From Selaginella moellendorffii (taxonomy: Eukaryota; Streptophyta; Lycopodiopsida; Selaginellales; Selaginellaceae), in assembly GCF_000143415.4 (NCBI RefSeq), contig NW_003314301.1:926202-957153 (forward strand): a stretch of 30,952 bases of DNA, in the 5' to 3' direction. The position numbers were made by a program, and so were the translations under genes. The notes under the pieces were generated by a model, which saw only the letters and a list, made by a program, of their open reading frames with translations, had not been told where the DNA came from and ran no database searches. Positions 29,291 to 30,952 of this stretch are shown here, one piece after another (within the stretch, counting starts at the first letter, position 1; each line of letters opens with the position of its first letter).

Positions 29291-30952
29291 TTGAAAGCTT
29301 ATATCATTTAGAGTAAAAAATGGGAAAACACTTATTCTCAAACAAGTTTATCAACTCAAGTTTATATATCTTTTGAAGATGTGATGAACTTGTTTCACAC
29401 TCTTTCAAAGATATTCTTGGTTGAAGTGTAGTAAGACTTCTAAGTTCAACAACCTCTTATGTACTTAGAAATGATATTGGATCTTTATTAATATCTATGG
29501 TCTCAGAGCTAGAAATGTCAACTCCAACTAAAGACTCAATTAAATTTTTTCTAACAAATAGATAAAAATAAAAAATTATGATAACTAAATAGTTACTTAC
29601 TATTTAAATCTTGGAGGAGTTTTTGAACTATTGGAGATGGATTTTTGACTTGAGAAATTTTGAAGAAATATTTCCTCTAGATAATATAAATAGGAAAATG
29701 AAGAATAACAACAAAAAAATTACCTTCATTGTCATTTTGATTGTATTTATAGCAAAATATCTAATATTTGAGATGTAGCTTTGCTGGAAGTAGGATTTAA
29801 AAGAGGTTCTTCTCAAACCTCCTCATGTACCTCTTGTGAATGCTCAATAACATCTAAATAATAAAACTTCAATAGCAAATAAAAATTCTAATCAAATTTA
29901 TTACTTGAGAGTGATCCTGCTTTTTTTTTTTCTAGTTTACAAGGTTTTTACAATTACTTTTACTTTATTTGTAGAGGTTTTCTTGGAATTTTTTGGTTCA
30001 CCATACCTTGAAAGTAAAATTCAAAAGAACATCATAAGTGAATCTCCAACATAAACCAAAAAGCAAAATCTAAAGTTCACATTAATCTAGACCATACTTC
30101 AATTGTTGCTTGCAAAATTCCTATTGATCTCTAGATCAAGGCAGAAGTGTTCAAATGCAGCACAAGTGATGGCAGCCTAGTGTGATCAATTGTACCTTAC
30201 AAATCTCATGAATTCTTTGCAGATCATTGCCAAAATCCCTAAATTACATAACCCTACCACTCACATAACTCACAAAACCATAGTGGGGATTGAGGACGGT
30301 AGTGATGAGAGGATGGTGTGCTTTGACCAAGCCACCTCTGTAGTGACATCATCAGACATATGCACATATGAAACAGCCTTTAGATCCTGCTTATGGACAC
30401 AAACCTTCGTAGCCTGTAAAAAGTTAAAACTATTTTAAAAATATTATTATTCTAGAGCTTCTCTCAATTTTGTGTCACCATTTTATTTAGCCTTCCTGCG
30501 GACAAAGCAATCTTGTCTAAAGTAAAATGTGCGCCACTTGATAGTTGTGAGGAAGAGAACTATACCAATTGGTGGGATAATCCTTTTGTGGAGCTATCAA
30601 ACAAGAGTTTAAATCCAGCATCACTTGGGAACAGAAAAAAAGTGCTATTGATATTGCATGCCTGACTGCAAACACAATTAGTGAGACAGAGCCACAAGCA
30701 CCAGCTTGACATATGCTAAAGTCGGGAAAAAATTCCCAAGAAACAACATGTCATGATCAGAGGGTCAATAGGCTTGATTCAATTCTTTTTAGTTATGTCT
30801 TACCATGATCAAATTTTATTGCAATGCAATTGCAAATTAGTAAATAATATTGTTTTTAAACATTTGATCAATCATAATTACACTCTTAATTAGTACCTAG
30901 AATATTCAAGTATGTTCTAGGATATTCCTCAATCAAATGCTGATTTACTCCA
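29291..30952. other. AT-rich interval to the right edge, no gene seen
   Basis: No domain, RNA gene or clear repeat was recognised. An 82-codon ATG-less plus frame at 30190-30438 lies in a slightly GC-richer patch (30280-30420) that could be an exon relic, but it cannot be assigned. Confidence 0.4.

Noticed and set aside
30190-30438. 82-codon plus-strand frame near the right edge
   Set aside because: No ATG start, no recognised motif and no flanking exons. It is kept only as a remark on composition.
1-30952. CRISPR arrays, bacterial operons and ribosome-binding sites
   Set aside because: The window is eukaryotic plant-type DNA with introns and LTR elements. The tandem repeats seen do not have the unit and spacer regularity of CRISPR.
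1-30952. tRNA and rRNA genes
   Set aside because: I looked for the conserved tRNA B-box and obvious rRNA sequence on both strands and saw none, apart from the tRNA-complementary primer-binding sites. A covariance-model search would be decisive.

Overview
This window looks like draft-assembly nuclear DNA from a land plant. It is mostly decayed transposable elements with a few host genes between them. The host gene families are plant ones: a strictosidine-synthase-like protein, A-type cytochromes P450, NPF (NRT1/PTR) transporters and secreted glycine-rich proteins. Inferred introns are very short (48, 50, 79 and 94 nt, plus one of 216 nt). That suits a small-genome lycophyte such as Selaginella moellendorffii better than a typical angiosperm, but the species is an inference. 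A run of exactly 100 N (15012-15111) is a scaffold gap.

Layout. 1-2.7 kb: the 5' end of a minus-strand LTR retrotransposon (LTR 1355-2503, tRNA-Met-type primer-binding site at 1341-1352, internal region running off the left edge), inserted into an older LTR of the same family. 2.7-5.0 kb: gene-poor. 5.03-5.84 kb: an unrecognised two-exon plus-strand gene. Its 3' end faces, and may overlap, a minus-strand gene for a small secreted protein (start 6361), which has a tandem repeat just upstream. 6.65-11.7 kb: AT-rich repeat sediment holding a second LTR copy (8456-9570) whose last ~110 bp are inverted, a degenerate tandem repeat and several dispersed repeats. 11.7-14.17 kb: a Ty3/gypsy-type polyprotein relic. 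14.17-17.51 kb: a block with one apparently intact gene (strictosidine-synthase-like, four exons, minus strand) flanked by two NPF transporter fragments in non-collinear order. 17.5-18.9 kb: a third LTR copy, strongly C-to-T decayed, and its AT-rich internal sequence. 18.9-19.66 kb: the C-terminal integrase/chromodomain part of a gypsy element, joined directly to a 5'-truncated P450 pseudogene. Two further P450 relics follow, to 22.56 kb. 22.74-23.72 kb: a head-to-head pair of short genes for secreted glycine-rich proteins that share a duplicated core promoter and many copies of a W-box-containing decamer. 23.9-27.2 kb: a possible orphan first exon, then a decayed retroelement-like stretch. 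27.2-31 kb: AT-rich DNA with a fold-back element and a ~95-135 bp tandem repeat.

Probably functional genes: the strictosidine-synthase-like gene, the two glycine-rich protein genes and, less surely, the two genes at 5.0-6.4 kb. The glycine-rich pair is the most interesting locus because its regulatory DNA seems to have been duplicated and inverted together with the genes. All calls come from reading the sequence; no database search was made.
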